A stretch of DNA of 6,680 bases from Betaproteobacteria bacterium (lineage in GTDB: Bacteria; Pseudomonadota; Gammaproteobacteria; Burkholderiales; SG8-39): contig SHXL01000154.1 in NCBI GenBank assembly GCA_009693345.1, forward strand, positions 1 to 6,680, given 5' to 3'. Every line of letters begins with the position of its first letter. Positions within the stretch are counted from its first letter, which is position 1. A program made the translations under genes and the position numbers. This document shows, piece after piece, positions 5,687-6,680 of the stretch. Below the pieces are notes generated by a model. That model was not told where the DNA came from. It searched no databases and saw only the letters and a list, made by a program, of their open reading frames with translations.

Positions 5687-6680
5687 TCAAGTCGTCACGC
5701 CTATCGCCGCTCGGCCGGATGCCGATGGCGACGTATCGCCGCTGGCCGAAGGTGGACCTGCTTGCGGCCCTTGCCTTCGATCTACGCGAACTGAGGGTAC
5801 ATCATTGCTTCCCAGCGGCACTCCACAAGCGTGGTGCGCAGCTATGAAGCCAAACGTCATGGAAGGACCGAGCGTGCAGCCGCCGGCCGGGTAGTTCCCG
5901 CCAGCGATGCTCGCCATGTCGCTCCCTACCGAATAAAGATTGGGAATCGGCCGGCTTTGCCGATCCAGGACGCGCGCATTGGAATCGGTCGCCAGCCCGG
6001 CAAAGGTGCCAAGGCTGCCGGGCACGATCTTTACGGCGTAAAACGGCCCGCCATCAAGTGGAGCGAGGCATGGATTGGGCTTTTGCTCTGGGTCTCCATA
6101 CGCACGATTGAAGGGGGTCTCTCCGCGATGAAAGTCGGGATCCGATCCTCGGCTCGCCTGCTCATTAAAACGTTGAATGTTCTTTTCAAGTGACGCAGGA
6201 TCTATCTCGCAGGCCATCGCCAATTCGCCGACGGTGCGTCCCTTCTTCAGGTACCCGTTGCGAAGCCATGGGCGCATGGGGAATGGGGCTGGGCGTACTC
6301 GACCCACGCCCCAGCGGCGCACGAAGCGGTGATTGCATACAAGCCAGGCTCCTGGCTGCTCGCCCGGCGGCGTGGCGTCGAAGAGCGCCCTCATCACATC
6401 GTGGTACGAATCTGCTTCATTGCAGAAGCGCTCACCCGATGAGCGCACCATGATGGCGCCGGGCTTGGCGCGGTCCATGCCAAGATGGGGGAAATGCGAG
6501 AACGTGCCATCGCGGTGTGGAACCAACGACACGGGCGCCCAGGCAGCGGGTGCCTTGAGATCGCTGCGCACATGGCCTCCTGCGCTTTCACCCAAGCGGA
6601 GGCCATCCCCGACATTTGTCCCCGGTGCGGCCGACCAATGCTCCTTTCCCGTCGGCGCGTTCGGGAAGAGCTCCGCTCTT
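5687..6680 (-). CDS. FAD-dependent oxidoreductase (fumarate reductase / 3-ketosteroid dehydrogenase-like flavoprotein), C-terminal part
   Basis: The frame is open to the window edge and gives 330 residues, about the C-terminal 60 percent of a flavoprotein of the FAD_binding_2 family (PF00890 type). The N-terminal FAD Rossmann motif must lie beyond 6680. A TTG at 6595 could be mistaken for a start, but family sequence continues upstream of it: LFPNAPTGKEHW and GTNVGDGLRLGESAGG. Further family features are IMVRSSGERFCNEADSYHD, the cap-domain run IDPASLEKNIQRFNEQA, NPCLAPLDGGPFYAVKIVPG with GTFAGLATD, and the FAD-contacting C-terminal SVGSDMASIAGGNYPAGG followed by TLGPSMTFGFIAAHHA. Such enzymes dehydrogenate or reduce C-C bonds next to a carbonyl or carboxylate. 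Members often end near the AAHHA point, but here about 40 polar Ser/Pro/Gly/Arg-rich residues follow. The stop is 16 bases before the binding-protein gene, so it is the most upstream visible gene of the operon. The exact substrate is unknown. Confidence 0.9.
   Translation of the reverse strand, partial: RAELFPNAPTGKEHWSAAPGTNVGDGLRLGESAGGHVRSDLKAPAAWAPVSLVPHRDGTFSHFPHLGMDRAKPGAIMVRSSGERFCNEADSYHDVMRALFDATPPGEQPGAWLVCNHRFVRRWGVGRVRPAPFPMRPWLRNGYLKKGRTVGELAMACEIDPASLEKNIQRFNEQASRGSDPDFHRGETPFNRAYGDPEQKPNPCLAPLDGGPFYAVKIVPGSLGTFAGLATDSNARVLDRQSRPIPNLYSVGSDMASIAGGNYPAGGCTLGPSMTFGFIAAHHACGVPLGSNDVPSVRVDRRQGPQAGPPSASGDTSPSASGRAAIGVTT

Noticed and set aside
6595..6597. TTG at 6595 as the start of the flavoprotein
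   Set aside because: Conserved family sequence (NVGDGLRLGESAGG and the residues before it) continues in the same frame upstream to the window edge, so the gene is 5'-truncated by the window rather than starting here.
1..6680. CRISPR array, tRNA, rRNA, insertion sequence or phage genes
   Set aside because: No direct repeat array, tRNA-like cloverleaf, transposase motif or terminal inverted repeats were noticed; the window is filled by the coding genes described.

Overview
The window is a stretch of high-GC bacterial DNA, probably from a proteobacterium. This is suggested by the base composition, the Tat-type leader and tightly packed Liv-type transport genes, but no marker fixes the genus. 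All genes I can support lie on the minus strand, so transcription runs from high to low coordinates. The promoter of the unit lies beyond position 6680, and there is no gene-free stretch longer than about 20 bases.

In transcription order the layout is as follows. (1) The C-terminal part of an FAD-dependent fumarate reductase / 3-ketosteroid dehydrogenase-like flavoprotein runs 6680 to 5687 and is open at the window edge. (2) A Tat-leader periplasmic substrate-binding protein of the branched-chain amino acid (HAAT/Liv) ABC family runs 5670 to 4384. (3) The inner-membrane permease LivH runs 4368 to 3493. (4) A single 622-residue polypeptide, 3496 to 1628, fuses the second permease LivM to the ATPase LivG. 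(5) The second ATPase LivF runs 1619 to 891. (6) A maleate isomerase / arylmalonate decarboxylase-type member of the Asp/Glu racemase superfamily, with two candidate catalytic cysteines, runs 888 to 142. Gaps are 16, 15, -4, 8 and 2 bases, so this is almost certainly one operon.

The working model is that the binding protein captures a small carboxylate or amino-acid-like compound. The LivH/LivM-LivG/LivF complex then imports it, and the flavoprotein and the racemase/isomerase act on it in the cytoplasm. The substrate cannot be read from the sequence.

The left edge is anomalous. From about position 145 down to 1 the minus strand encodes an internal piece of UDP-glucose 4-epimerase (GalE). It begins exactly where the racemase ends and lacks the N-terminal half of GalE. 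Either the operon's end is a recombination breakpoint inside galE, or the contig is chimeric.

I do not see a previously undescribed defence, mobile or RNA system. The points most worth a second look are the galE junction, the LivM-LivG fusion with its alanine-rich linker, the apparent asymmetry of the two ATPase sites, and the pairing of a Liv importer with a flavoprotein and a double-cysteine racemase-like enzyme.
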